DNA of 58,203 bases, from positions 1 through 58,203 of the forward strand of contig JBFOMB010000188.1 in assembly GCA_040830545.1 (NCBI GenBank), written 5' to 3'. Below the pieces are notes generated by a model. It was given only the letters and a program-made list of their open reading frames with translations. It did no database searches and was not told the DNA's origin. The position numbers were made by a program, and so were the translations under genes. The stretch is from HXMU1420-2 sp040830545. GTDB lineage: Bacteria; Pseudomonadota; Alphaproteobacteria; Rhodobacterales; Rhodobacteraceae. Shown piece by piece: positions 35,930-45,083 of the stretch (positions are counted from its first letter, which is position 1; each line of letters opens with the position of its first letter).

Positions 35930-37015
35930 ATGGCACAAGTTTCTCTTCGCAATCTGGGCAAGTCTTTTGGCGGCACAATGGCCGTCGAAGCCTTCGATCT
36001 CGACATTGCTGATGGCGAGTTTCTGGTCCTGCTCGGGCCCTCTGGATGCGGGAAATCCACCACTTTGCGGATGGTTGCCGGGTTGGAAAGCAATTCGACG
36101 GGCGAAATCTGGATCAAAGACAAGCGCATGGACCATGAAGAGCCAAAGAACCGAGGCGTCGCCATGGTGTTTCAGAACTATGCGCTCTACCCGCACAAGA
36201 CGGTCTTTGACAACATGGCGATGGCGCTGAAGCTGCAGAAGGTGCCGAAGGACGAGATCGAGAAGAAAGTGCGCGATGTGGCCGAAATGATTGGCCTATC
36301 TGACTTCTTGGAACGAAAACCAGCCACTCTTTCTGGTGGTCAGCGCCAGCGGGTCGCCATCGGTCGGGCCATTGTGCGTACGCCGGATGTGTTCTTGTTT
36401 GACGAACCACTCTCCAACCTGGACGCGAAACTGCGAGTCAAGATGCGCATGGACCTGCAGCAGCTCCACGCGCGTCTGGGGGTTACCTCGATCTACGTTA
36501 CTCATGATCAAGTCGAAGCGATGACGCTCGCTGACCGGATCGTCATCATGGAAGGCGGCGTGATCGCTCAGGTTGGCACCCCACGCGAGGTCTATGACGA
36601 ACCGGCAAACGCGTTTGTCGCGGGTTTCATCGGCAGCCCCGCGATGAACTTCATAAAGCTCAACCGGGCCGAAAAGGGTTGGCGATCGGAAGGTGCCCTT
36701 GAGCTGCCAGAGCTGAACCACTTTGATCTCGGGTCTGCGAGCACTGTCACACTTGGCGTGCGCCCGGAACACATAGAAGTTTTGCCGCCAGAAACGCCTG
36801 CTGACGCCTGGACCTACGACGCAGAGGTGATGCTCGCTGAACTCCTCGGAGCGGACGCGCTTTTGAATCTATCTGTGAAAGGTGAGGAGCTTTTGGTTCG
36901 GGTCAATGGCACCGAATACCCCGACGGAGGGGAAAAAATCAAAATTCGCCTGGCTCCCGAGCGTCAGCACGCCTTCGATATCTCCAACGGCACCGCATTC
37001 CCGCGTCGCGCTTAA
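35930..37015 (+). CDS. sugar ABC transporter ATP-binding protein (UgpC/MsmK/ThuK type)
   Basis: A 361-residue ATPase. Walker A is GPSGCGKSTT at about residue 36, the Q-loop FQNYALYPH, the signature LSGGQRQRVAIGRA and Walker B VFLFDEPLSNLDAKLR, with switch His in YVTHDQVEA. The C-terminal TOBE-type domain from about residue 240 (FIGSPAMNFI, GVRPEHIEVL) is typical of carbohydrate importers. It completes the importer with the two permeases. Confidence 0.95.
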   Translation: MAQVSLRNLGKSFGGTMAVEAFDLDIADGEFLVLLGPSGCGKSTTLRMVAGLESNSTGEIWIKDKRMDHEEPKNRGVAMVFQNYALYPHKTVFDNMAMALKLQKVPKDEIEKKVRDVAEMIGLSDFLERKPATLSGGQRQRVAIGRAIVRTPDVFLFDEPLSNLDAKLRVKMRMDLQQLHARLGVTSIYVTHDQVEAMTLADRIVIMEGGVIAQVGTPREVYDEPANAFVAGFIGSPAMNFIKLNRAEKGWRSEGALELPELNHFDLGSASTVTLGVRPEHIEVLPPETPADAWTYDAEVMLAELLGADALLNLSVKGEELLVRVNGTEYPDGGEKIKIRLAPERQHAFDISNGTAFPRRA

Positions 37016-37042
37016 GTCGCCATTGGTGAAAGGAAAAAGCCT

Positions 37043-38566
37043 ATGTCCAAACGCCCTAACATCCTGTTCATCATGGCCGACGACCATGCATCAAAGGCGA
37101 TTTCTTGCTACGGCCATGGCATCAACCAAACCCCTAATCTGGACCGTATCGGAAACGAGGGGATGCGGTTGAATCACTGTTACGTCACCAATTCCATCTG
37201 CACACCCAGCCGAGCGGCCATTCTGACCGGCACCTACAACCACGTGAACGGTGTCACCACGTTGGATACGCCTATTGACAACACGCTGCCCAACGTAGCG
37301 AAGCATTTGCGTACTGGTGGCTATCAGACCGCGCTCATCGGCAAATGGCATCTGGGCGAGGGCAAGCAGCACGAACCAACAGGCTTTGACTTTTGGTCCG
37401 TGCTACCCGGTCAGGGTGACTATTTCGACCCGGAGATGATCGAAATGGGCAGGTCGCGCGAAATGCCGGGCTATGCCACTGACATCATCACGGACAAGTC
37501 TCTGGAATGGCTGGACGCACGTGACAAGGACAGGCCCTTCTTCCTGATGTGCCACCACAAGGCCCCGCACCGGTCCTGGGAGTGCCATCCGAAGTATCGT
37601 GAACAATACACCGACGACATCAAAGTGCCCGACACGTTTGATGATGACTACAAGAACCGCGCCCAGGCCGCGAAAGAGGCCAAGATGCGCATCCGGGACG
37701 ACATGAAGTATTTCGACCTCGGCCTCGTCCAGCCGGAAGGCGGCGCAGAGGTCGGTGAACGCATTCTGCCAGGCTCACCCGACCGGCTTGTGCCCCATCC
37801 CGACGACGTGTCAAACTTGCGGCTGATCGACAAGGACACGGGTGAAGTCTACACCTTCGCAGATCAGAACGAACTCGCTCATTTCAAGTACCAGCGCTAT
37901 TTGAAACGCTACTTGCGCACGATCGCCTCGATCGACGAAGGCGTGGGCCGGATGCTGGATTATCTCGACGAAAACGGGCTGACCGACGACACGATTGTCA
38001 TCTACACCTCGGATCAGGGTTTTTTTCTGGGCGAACATGGTTGGTTCGACAAACGCTTCATGTATGAAGAGTCTTTCCAGATGCCATTTTTGGTGCGCTA
38101 TCCAAAAGCCATTGCCGCCGGATCGGTATGCGATGACATCGCGTGCAACGTCGATTTTGCCCCGACATTTCTGGACTATGCCGGACTGGTGGTGCCATCT
38201 TACATGCAGGGCGTCAGCCTGCGCGCTTTGTTCGAAGAACAGTCGAAGGACGCCTGGCAACAGTTCGCGTACCATCGGTATTGGATGCATCGGGACGAAT
38301 TCCACAACGCCTATGCGCATTACGGAATCCGGGACGCGCGACACAAGCTGATTTATTGGTACAATGAGGGCTTTGACCTTCCCGGCACCAACCACGGCGG
38401 TGAAGACCGCGAGTGGGAGTTGTTCGATTGTGACAAAGATCCCTTAGAGCTGTTCAACGTATATGATGACCCGGAATACGCCGACGTGGTGCAGAGAATG
38501 ACTTTTGCTTTAGAAAGCAAGATGGCTGAGATCGGTGATGATCCAGCCCACGTTAGCACGGCCTGA
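37043..38566 (+). CDS. sulfatase (formylglycine type), cytoplasmic
   Basis: A 507-residue arylsulfatase-family hydrolase. The N-terminus has MADDH with metal-binding D13/D14, and the motif C53-TPSRAAILTG carries the Cys converted to formylglycine. Other signs are GKWHLGEG and YTSDQGFFLGEHGWFDKRF. There is no signal peptide: the protein starts MSKRPNILFIMADD directly. It therefore acts in the cytoplasm, presumably on a sulfate ester imported by the ABC transporter 27 bases upstream. No formylglycine-generating enzyme is in the window. The sugar and the sulfate position are unknown. Confidence 0.93.
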   Translation: MSKRPNILFIMADDHASKAISCYGHGINQTPNLDRIGNEGMRLNHCYVTNSICTPSRAAILTGTYNHVNGVTTLDTPIDNTLPNVAKHLRTGGYQTALIGKWHLGEGKQHEPTGFDFWSVLPGQGDYFDPEMIEMGRSREMPGYATDIITDKSLEWLDARDKDRPFFLMCHHKAPHRSWECHPKYREQYTDDIKVPDTFDDDYKNRAQAAKEAKMRIRDDMKYFDLGLVQPEGGAEVGERILPGSPDRLVPHPDDVSNLRLIDKDTGEVYTFADQNELAHFKYQRYLKRYLRTIASIDEGVGRMLDYLDENGLTDDTIVIYTSDQGFFLGEHGWFDKRFMYEESFQMPFLVRYPKAIAAGSVCDDIACNVDFAPTFLDYAGLVVPSYMQGVSLRALFEEQSKDAWQQFAYHRYWMHRDEFHNAYAHYGIRDARHKLIYWYNEGFDLPGTNHGGEDREWELFDCDKDPLELFNVYDDPEYADVVQRMTFALESKMAEIGDDPAHVSTA

Positions 38567-38747
38567 CTTTGATTTTGTTGGTACCGTTGGTTGCGTATCG
38601 ATCTCAGGCATGAGGGGATGCAAAGTTCCTTTGGTATGCGAAAGGGGGCCAGATGCAACGCTTACTTTACACCGCAGGTCAAAGATTTTCCCGCTTTGGC
38701 TTTTTTTCTAGTTAAATCAAATTTTTGGGAAATGTGGTTTGGTGACG

Positions 38748-38824
38748 TGGTAGGCCCGGAGGGACTCGAACCCCCAACCAAGGCGTTATGAGCGCCCTGC
38801 TCTAACCGATTGAGCTACAGGCCC
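38748..38824 (-). tRNA. tRNA with anticodon CAT, probably tRNA-Ile2
   Basis: 77 bases including encoded CCA. The minus strand runs GGGCCTGTAGCTCAATCGG, with the anticodon loop CTCATAA, T-loop TTCGAGTCC and acceptor stem GGGCCTG / CGGGCCT with minor mismatch. Anticodon CAT is shared by initiator Met, elongator Met and lysidine-modified Ile2. It lacks initiator features. The GCGCTCATAACGCC arm followed by TTGGT matches the Ile2 pattern better than elongator Met, but this is not certain. Its 3' end faces the sulfatase locus; the 181 bases between them hold no gene that I can support. Confidence 0.9.
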
Positions 38825-38929
38825 GACCTGTGCATCTGCGTATCACGAACCCCGCCCGCGTCAAGCCTGACCGTTGCATGGGCGCGCAGGATGGACTAGG
38901 CCGCGTCGCAACCAGGAAAGGACGGCGCA

Positions 38930-39970
38930 ATGAGCACGGGAAAGAATGGACTGACCTACGCGGATGCGGGTGTCGATATCGACGCAGGCAATGCGCTGGT
39001 CGAACGGATCAAACCTGCGGCGGCGCGCACGTCCCGCAGCGGTGTGATGGCCGGTCTGGGCGGATTTGGAGCGCTGTTTGATTTGAAGGCGGCAGGGTAC
39101 GAGGATCCGATCCTTGTGGCAGCGACCGACGGGGTTGGGACCAAACTGCGGATTGCGATTGATACAGGGCAGGTGGATACGGTTGGCATCGACCTGGTTG
39201 CGATGTGCGTGAACGATCTGGTCTGTCAGGGGGCGGAACCGCTGTTCTTCCTCGACTATTTCGCCACGGGGCGGCTGGACACGGAAAGTGCCGCGCAGGT
39301 GGTCGAAGGGATCGCCGAGGGCTGCGTGCAGGCGGGGTGCGCCCTGATCGGCGGAGGGACGGCGGAAATGCCGGGCATGTACGGGGACGGGGATTTCGTA
39401 CTTGGCGGGTTTTCAGTAGGCGCGAGGGAACGTGGCGTGGGGGGGCCGGCGCATGTTGCGGAGAGGAGCGGGCTGTTGGGGCTGGGCAGCAACGGGGTGG
39501 AGTCGAACGGCTACTCGCTGGTGCGGCGGATTGTAGACCTGTCAGGGCTTGGCTGGGAGGTTGATTTTCATGGGCAGCCGCTGGGGCAGGCCTTGCTGGC
39601 CCCGACGCGGGTCTATGTGAAACCGGCGCTGGCGGCGATCCGGGCCGGGGGTGTTCATGCGTTGGCCCATATCACCGGGGGCGGGTTGACAGAAAACCTG
39701 CCCCGAGTGCTGCCCGAGGGGCTGGGGGCTGAATTTGACTTGAACGCTTGGGACCTGCCGCAAGTGTTCCGTTGGCTGGCCGAAACCGGCGGGGTGAGCG
39801 AGCCTGAGATGTTGAAAACGTTCAACTGCGGGATTGGCATGATCCTGGTCTGTGATCCGACGCAGGTCGAAACGCTGACCGCATTGCTGGAAGAGGCGGG
39901 TGAGAGCGTACAGACCATCGGCACGGTCGGTGGGGGCGAGGGCATCCGCTATTCCGGGGCGCTTCTGTGA
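38930..39970 (+). CDS. purM: phosphoribosylformylglycinamidine cyclo-ligase PurM
   Basis: A 346-residue AIR synthetase, the fifth step of purine synthesis, converting FGAM to AIR with ATP. Signatures: LTYADAGVDIDAGNALVERIKP, FGALFDLKAAGYEDPILVAATDGVGTKL (split here by length: LFDLKAAGYEDPILVA and ATDGVGTKL), CVNDLVCQGAEPLFFLDY, and GGGTAEMPGMY. The family's usual length. It overlaps purN by four bases, so the two genes are coupled. Confidence 0.97.
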   Translation: MSTGKNGLTYADAGVDIDAGNALVERIKPAAARTSRSGVMAGLGGFGALFDLKAAGYEDPILVAATDGVGTKLRIAIDTGQVDTVGIDLVAMCVNDLVCQGAEPLFFLDYFATGRLDTESAAQVVEGIAEGCVQAGCALIGGGTAEMPGMYGDGDFVLGGFSVGARERGVGGPAHVAERSGLLGLGSNGVESNGYSLVRRIVDLSGLGWEVDFHGQPLGQALLAPTRVYVKPALAAIRAGGVHALAHITGGGLTENLPRVLPEGLGAEFDLNAWDLPQVFRWLAETGGVSEPEMLKTFNCGIGMILVCDPTQVETLTALLEEAGESVQTIGTVGGGEGIRYSGALL

Positions 39971-40578
39971 GTCACAAACGGGTCGCGATCCTGATTTCCG
40001 GTGGTGGGTCCAACATGGTCACGCTGGTGGACAGCATGATGGATGACCACCCGGCGCGACCCTGCCTGGTTCTGTCAAACCGCCCGGATGCGGGCGGTCT
40101 GGCCCGCGCGACGGAACGTGGGGTTGAGACGGCTGTTGTGGATCACTGCCCCTTTGCCGGGGACCGTGTGGCGTTTGAAGCTGCCTTGGACGCGCGCCTG
40201 CGCGAGGCCGCGCCGGACATTCTGTGTCTGGCTGGGTTCATGCGCATTCTGACACCGGGTTTTGTCGCGGGTTGGTCCGGGCAGATGTTGAACATTCACC
40301 CGTCATTGCTGCCAAAGTATCGCGGGCTGAACACACATGCGCGGGCTTTGGCCGCTGGGGATGCGGAGCACGGCTGCACGGTGCATGAGGTGACGGGTGA
40401 GTTGGATGACGGCCCGATCCTGGGGCAGGCGCGGTTGTCTATCAACGCCGACGACACGCCCGAAACGTTGGCCGCGCGGGTGTTGCGGATGGAGCATCGG
40501 CTGTACCCTGCCGTGTTGCGCCGGTTTGCGGGTGGTGAACGCGATTCTATCGACCTGACGGATGATCAACCGCAGTGA
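39967..40578 (+). CDS. purN: phosphoribosylglycinamide formyltransferase PurN
   Basis: A 203-residue GAR transformylase using 10-formyl-THF. It starts at GTG, overlapping purM as GTGA. Motifs: KRVAILISGGGSNM, AGFMRILTPGFV, the catalytic His in NIHPSLLPKYRG, and Asp in ELDDGPILGQA. Cytoplasmic. Works directly after PurD and before PurL/PurM in the pathway. Confidence 0.97.
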   Translation: MSHKRVAILISGGGSNMVTLVDSMMDDHPARPCLVLSNRPDAGGLARATERGVETAVVDHCPFAGDRVAFEAALDARLREAAPDILCLAGFMRILTPGFVAGWSGQMLNIHPSLLPKYRGLNTHARALAAGDAEHGCTVHEVTGELDDGPILGQARLSINADDTPETLAARVLRMEHRLYPAVLRRFAGGERDSIDLTDDQPQ

Positions 40579-40681
40579 ACTGGTCAAACCGGCCAGATTG
40601 CCTTAAACCTGTAACGATTGGGGCAAAAGCGGTCGAATACCGGCCAGAAATCAGGATCAGCACGCGAGTCTTCACGCCAGA

Positions 40682-41839
40682 ATGAAAACCCTAAAAACCA
40701 CTCAAGAGCTTGAGGCGTTTTGCAAAACCGCCCGGGCCCATCCCTATGTGACCGTCGATACCGAGTTCCTGCGCGAACGGACTTATTATTCCAAACTCTG
40801 CCTTGTGCAACTGGCCGTGCCCGGTGAGGGCGACGACAGCGCGGTGCTGGTTGACCCGCTGGTTGATGGCCTGTCGCTGGAGCCGCTGTATGCGCTGTTC
40901 CGCGATACCTCGGTCGTGAAGGTGTTCCATGCCGCGCGGCAGGATCTGGAGATTTTCTGGGTCGATGCCAACGTGATCCCCGAACCGCTGTTTGACACTC
41001 AGGTGGCGGCAATGGTCTGCGGCTTTGGCGAACAGGTGGGATATGAAACACTGGTGCGCAAAATCGTGCGTCAGCCGCTCGACAAAACCTCGCGCTTCAC
41101 TGATTGGTCGCGCCGCCCGCTGAGCAAGGCACAGCAAAGCTATGCGCTGGCCGACGTGACCCATCTGCGCAAGATATATGAGCATCTTGCCTCCGAACTG
41201 GAACGTACCAAGCGTACACGTTGGGTGCAGGAGGAACTGGGCAGTCTGACGGACCCGGCGACCTATGAAACCCAGCCGCGCGACGCCTGGCGGCGGATCA
41301 AGACACGCTCGTCCTCGGGCAAATTCTTGGCCGTTGTGCGTGAATTGGCGGCATTCCGCGAGGAACATGCGCGCACGAACAACGTGCCACGCAATCGCGT
41401 GTTCAAGGATGACGCGTTGGTGGAACTGGCTTCGACCAAGCCGAAGAACACTACCGAGTTAGGTCAGTCCCGGCTGCTGCTACGCGAGGCTCGCAAGGGA
41501 GCGATTGCGGATGGCATTCTGGCCGCCGTGGAAAAGGGCATGGCCTGTCCGCCCGAAGATCGCCCCAAACCAGATACCTCGCGGGACAAGCTGCAGGTAA
41601 ACCCGGCCTTGGCGGACCTGCTGCGCGTGTTGCTGAAATCCAAATCCGAGGAATCTGGAGTCGCAGCGAAGCTTATCGCCCCAAGCGCGGATCTGGACAT
41701 GATCGCAGCGGGTGAACGTGGCGTTGCCGCACTGCAGGGCTGGCGGCACGAGGTGTTTGGCGAAGACGCGCTGCGGCTATGCGACGGGCAGATTGCCCTG
41801 GCGGCCAAAGGCCAGAACGTGGTGATCGTAAAAACCTGA
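40682..41839 (+). CDS. rnd: ribonuclease D
   Basis: A 385-residue 3'-5' exoribonuclease that trims tRNA and other stable RNA 3' ends. DEDD motifs are visible: VTVDTEFLRERTYY (first Asp-x-Glu), VFHAARQDLEIF, and SYALADVTHLRKIYEHL (final Asp). The C-terminal half is the HRDC-type region with two helical repeats (AAFREEHARTNNVPRNRVF). Cytoplasmic. It follows purN after about 100 bases. Confidence 0.95.
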   Translation: MKTLKTTQELEAFCKTARAHPYVTVDTEFLRERTYYSKLCLVQLAVPGEGDDSAVLVDPLVDGLSLEPLYALFRDTSVVKVFHAARQDLEIFWVDANVIPEPLFDTQVAAMVCGFGEQVGYETLVRKIVRQPLDKTSRFTDWSRRPLSKAQQSYALADVTHLRKIYEHLASELERTKRTRWVQEELGSLTDPATYETQPRDAWRRIKTRSSSGKFLAVVRELAAFREEHARTNNVPRNRVFKDDALVELASTKPKNTTELGQSRLLLREARKGAIADGILAAVEKGMACPPEDRPKPDTSRDKLQVNPALADLLRVLLKSKSEESGVAAKLIAPSADLDMIAAGERGVAALQGWRHEVFGEDALRLCDGQIALAAKGQNVVIVKT

Positions 41840-41878
41840 CGCGCATTCTGTTTCCGGCGCGATATGTAGAGAGCAGCC

Positions 41879-42931
41879 ATGAAGCTGTCTGATTTCGATT
41901 TTGACCTGCCCGAAGAATTGATCGCGACCCGCCCAGCGCGACCGCGAACATCCGCGCGTTTGCTGGTGGCGGAAGGGGACCAAATCACGGACAGCCGCGT
42001 GGATTCAATGCCCGACTGGTTGCGGCCCGGTGATCGGCTGGTTCTGAACGACACGCGTGTAATCCCCGCGCGGCTAAGCGGGACACGGTTTCGGACCGGC
42101 TTACAGGGCGAAACCGGCGCACGGATCGAGGTGACGTTGTTGGAGCCACGTGCGGATGGCACGTGGCTGGCACTGGCAAAGCCGCTGAAGAAGGTAAAAA
42201 TGAACGAAACCATTCTGTTCAGCGATGATCTTCATGCGACCTTGGAGGCGGTTGTCGATGGACAGGCCGCACTGCGGTTCAACCTGATCGGGGATGATTT
42301 TGACGCCGCACTGGCAGAGGCCGGGCAAATGCCCCTGCCGCCCTACATCGCGGCCAAACGCCAGACTGATGCGCAGGACATGACCGACTACCAAACGGTG
42401 TTCGCGCGCAACGTCGGGGCCGTGGCGGCCCCCACGGCCTCGCTGCATTTCGACGACGCATTGCTCGCACGCATCGCTGAAATGGGCGTAGCATTCAGCC
42501 ATGTCACCCTGCATGTCGGCGCGGGCACCTTTCTGCCGGTGAAGGTCGAGGAAGTGACCACCCACAAAATGCACGCCGAATGGGGTCGGGTGAGCCAGCA
42601 GGCGGCGGAGGAGATCGTTGCGACCAAGGCGGCGGGCGGGCGCATCATTCCTGTTGGCACAACTGCGCTACGGTTGATCGAGGCAGCATCGGCCAGCGGA
42701 TCCATCGTGCCGTGGAAGGGGAAGACCGACATCTTCATCTATCCGGGCTACCGGTTCCGTACAGCTGATGCGCTGATGACGAATTTCCACCTGCCGAAAT
42801 CGACGCTGATGATGCTGGTCTCGGCTCTGCTGGGCGCGGACCACATTCGTTCGGTTTACGCACATGCAGTCGCAGAGCGCTATCGCTTCTTTTCCTACGG
42901 CGATGCGTCGCTGTTGATCCCAAACCCCTGA
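41879..42931 (+). CDS. queA: S-adenosylmethionine:tRNA ribosyltransferase-isomerase QueA
   Basis: A 350-residue enzyme that transfers the ribosyl moiety of SAM to preQ1 in tRNA to make epoxyqueuosine. Diagnostic sequence: FDFDLPEELIATRPARPR near the N-terminus, LVLNDTRVIPARL, GAGTFLPVKVEEVTTHKMHAE (in two parts here: HVGAGTFLPVKVEE and TTHKMHAE), and TDIFIYPGYRFRTADALMTN. The start is well placed. No other queuosine gene is near it. Confidence 0.96.
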   Translation: MKLSDFDFDLPEELIATRPARPRTSARLLVAEGDQITDSRVDSMPDWLRPGDRLVLNDTRVIPARLSGTRFRTGLQGETGARIEVTLLEPRADGTWLALAKPLKKVKMNETILFSDDLHATLEAVVDGQAALRFNLIGDDFDAALAEAGQMPLPPYIAAKRQTDAQDMTDYQTVFARNVGAVAAPTASLHFDDALLARIAEMGVAFSHVTLHVGAGTFLPVKVEEVTTHKMHAEWGRVSQQAAEEIVATKAAGGRIIPVGTTALRLIEAASASGSIVPWKGKTDIFIYPGYRFRTADALMTNFHLPKSTLMMLVSALLGADHIRSVYAHAVAERYRFFSYGDASLLIPNP

Positions 42932-43051
42932 ACTACGAAAATGACCCAAAGTCGGATCGCGACGCGGCATTGTCGTAGACATGTTCGCATGCCCGCGTGC
43001 TGTTCGCGACAAGGACCGCAACACTGACTCGCAGGCCAATGGAGATGCCAC

Positions 43052-44323
43052 ATGTTTCAGGTTCTGAATTCCGCCTGGGCGTTGCTGCTGGGTATGGGCC
43101 TCTTGAAGGTGGGCAATGGCCTGCAAGGCCCCATCCTGGGTGTGCGTGGCGAGATCGAAGGGTTTTCCACGCTCGAAATGTCGATTGTCATGTCGGCATA
43201 TTTCGTTGGGTTCCTAGGCGGAGCGCGTCTGACGCCGGAGCTGATCCGTCGGGTCGGACATGTGCGGGTTTTCGCGGCGCTCGCGTCTTTCGTGTCGGCT
43301 GTGATGATCCTCTATCCCGCACTGGCCGATCCGATTGCCTGGACCATTGGGCGCGTGATCATCGGGTTCTGCTTCTCGGGCGTTTATGTCACGGCTGAAA
43401 GCTGGCTGAACAACGCAACCGACAATGAACATCGCGGGCAGGCGCTGTCGCTTTACATGATCGTTCAAATGATCGGCATCGTCAGCGCGCAGGCCCTGCT
43501 GTTGGTGGGGGATCCGGCGGGGTATTTGACCTTTGTCATCGCATCAATCCTCGTTTCTATTTCCGTCGCGCCGATTCTGCTGTCGATCAGCCCGACGCCG
43601 GCGTTTGACTCGACCCAGCCCATGTCACTTTACCGGTTGTTCACAATTTCCCCGCTTGGCTGTGTCGGTATGTTCCTGCTGGGCGGTGTGTTTTCGGCCC
43701 AGTTCGGGATGAGCGCGGTGTTTGCCGCGCAGGCTGGGCTGACATTGACTCAGATCTCGATTTTCGTGGCGAGCTTCTATGTTGGGGCCATGGTGATGCA
43801 GTATCCGTTGGGCTGGCTGTCGGATACGATGGACCGTCGGCGGCTGATCATGATCGTTGCGCTGATTGGCGGTGTGATGTCCGGCGTCGGGATGTTGTAC
43901 GGCACCAGCTACAATATCCTGCTGGTGGTAGCGTTTATCATCGGTGGCCTCAGTAACCCCTTGTACTCGCTGCTGTTAGCGCACGCAAATGACTTCCTGG
44001 ATCATTCGGATATGGCGGCAGCTTCGGGTGGAATGGTATTCATCAATGGGCTGGGTGCCATCGCTGGTCCGCTGATCACCGGCTGGTTGATGGGCGAGGC
44101 GGTGTTTGGTCCGCTGGGCTTCTTTCTATTTATCGGTGTGTTGATGCTGCTGATGTCAGCGTATGCCGCTTATCGCATGACCCAGCGCGCGGCGATTCCC
44201 GTGGAGGATACAGGGACTTACGCCCCGGTTTCGCCCATCATGACAGCGGTTGGTATGGAGGTTGCCCAAGAAGTGGTCATCGAAGCCGACCTGGAGGCCC
44301 AAGAGGCCGAGGATGGCATGTAA
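43052..44323 (+). CDS. MFS transporter, YcaD-like
   Basis: A 423-residue 12-segment major facilitator protein of the group that includes E. coli YcaD (GGARLTPELIRRVGHVRVFAALA, ESWLNNATDNEHRGQALSLYMI, GWLSDTMDRRRLI loop). The C-terminal tail of about 45 residues is acidic and cytoplasmic. Substrate unknown; members have been linked to efflux or sugar/metabolite export. Preceded by a 120-base gap after queA without any feature I can name. Confidence 0.88.
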   Translation: MFQVLNSAWALLLGMGLLKVGNGLQGPILGVRGEIEGFSTLEMSIVMSAYFVGFLGGARLTPELIRRVGHVRVFAALASFVSAVMILYPALADPIAWTIGRVIIGFCFSGVYVTAESWLNNATDNEHRGQALSLYMIVQMIGIVSAQALLLVGDPAGYLTFVIASILVSISVAPILLSISPTPAFDSTQPMSLYRLFTISPLGCVGMFLLGGVFSAQFGMSAVFAAQAGLTLTQISIFVASFYVGAMVMQYPLGWLSDTMDRRRLIMIVALIGGVMSGVGMLYGTSYNILLVVAFIIGGLSNPLYSLLLAHANDFLDHSDMAAASGGMVFINGLGAIAGPLITGWLMGEAVFGPLGFFLFIGVLMLLMSAYAAYRMTQRAAIPVEDTGTYAPVSPIMTAVGMEVAQEVVIEADLEAQEAEDGM

Positions 44324-44431
44324 CCGCCTATGTTATTTCGCTTATGTTGCAATTTGTGACTGTAACACATTTGTAAATTGCCCTTAGGTCCAAAGACAGA
44401 AGTCACGGGATCCATATTGGAGAAACAGAAA

Positions 44432-45010
44432 ATGGCGGCACCCGAAGACATTTTGAATTTCTGGCTCGACGAGGTCGGGCCGGATGGGTGGTACAGGCAA
44501 GACGATGCCTTGGATCAGGAGATCCGGGACAGGTTCATGAGTGCCTGGGAAGGCGCGCGCGAAGGTCGATATTCGCTATGGCTGACCTACCCCAGTGGCA
44601 CGCTGGCCTATATTATTCTGACCGACCAGTTTTCACGCAACATGTTCCGCGGTGATGGGCGGGCGTTTTCCACGGACCGCGCGGCGCTGACGGCAGCGAA
44701 GGCGGCCATTGGCAAGGGTTGGGATCGTCGCATTGACGAACCGGCGCGCCAGTTCTTCTATATGCCGCTGATGCATTCGGAAAACCTGTGTGATCAGGAG
44801 CGCTGTGTGCGGCTGATGGTCGACCGGATGCCGGAAAGCTGCGGCTCGAACCTGCTGCATGCTCGAGCGCATCGCGAGGTGATCCGCAAGTTCGGCCGTT
44901 TCCCATACCGCAACGAAGCCCTGTCACGCTGCATGACCAAGCAGGAGCAGAGCTATGTCGCCGCTGGAGGGTATGGTGAGACCGTGCGCGAACTGCAACG
45001 GGCGAGCTGA
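44432..45010 (+). CDS. DUF924 family protein
   Basis: A 192-residue soluble protein of DUF924, a TPR-like helical fold of unknown function. Characteristic motifs are the N-terminal FWLDEVGPDGWYRQDDALDQEI, LTDQFSRNMFRGDGRAFSTD and FFYMPLMHSENLCDQE. The start ATG at 44432 has GGAG nine nt upstream; the frame opens 18 codons earlier without a better site. Ends just before a strong terminator. Confidence 0.88.
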   Translation: MAAPEDILNFWLDEVGPDGWYRQDDALDQEIRDRFMSAWEGAREGRYSLWLTYPSGTLAYIILTDQFSRNMFRGDGRAFSTDRAALTAAKAAIGKGWDRRIDEPARQFFYMPLMHSENLCDQERCVRLMVDRMPESCGSNLLHARAHREVIRKFGRFPYRNEALSRCMTKQEQSYVAAGGYGETVRELQRAS

Positions 45011-45051
45011 GCGGTTTCAGATTTCAGGTGACGCGTTCAACTGCGTGACGT

Positions 45052-45083
45052 GGCCCCGGACTTGATCCGGGGCCTTTTGTTTT
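45052..45083 (+). terminator. strong intrinsic terminator after DUF924 gene
   Basis: A perfect 9-bp stem, GGCCCCGGA / TCCGGGGCC, with a CTTGA loop and a TTTTGTTTT tail. Standard rho-independent terminator for the rightward gene. Confidence 0.85.

Noticed and set aside
38591..38791. 66-codon frame ending in GPEGLEPPTKAL
   Set aside because: The C-terminus is a translation of the tRNA gene, a well-known artefact.
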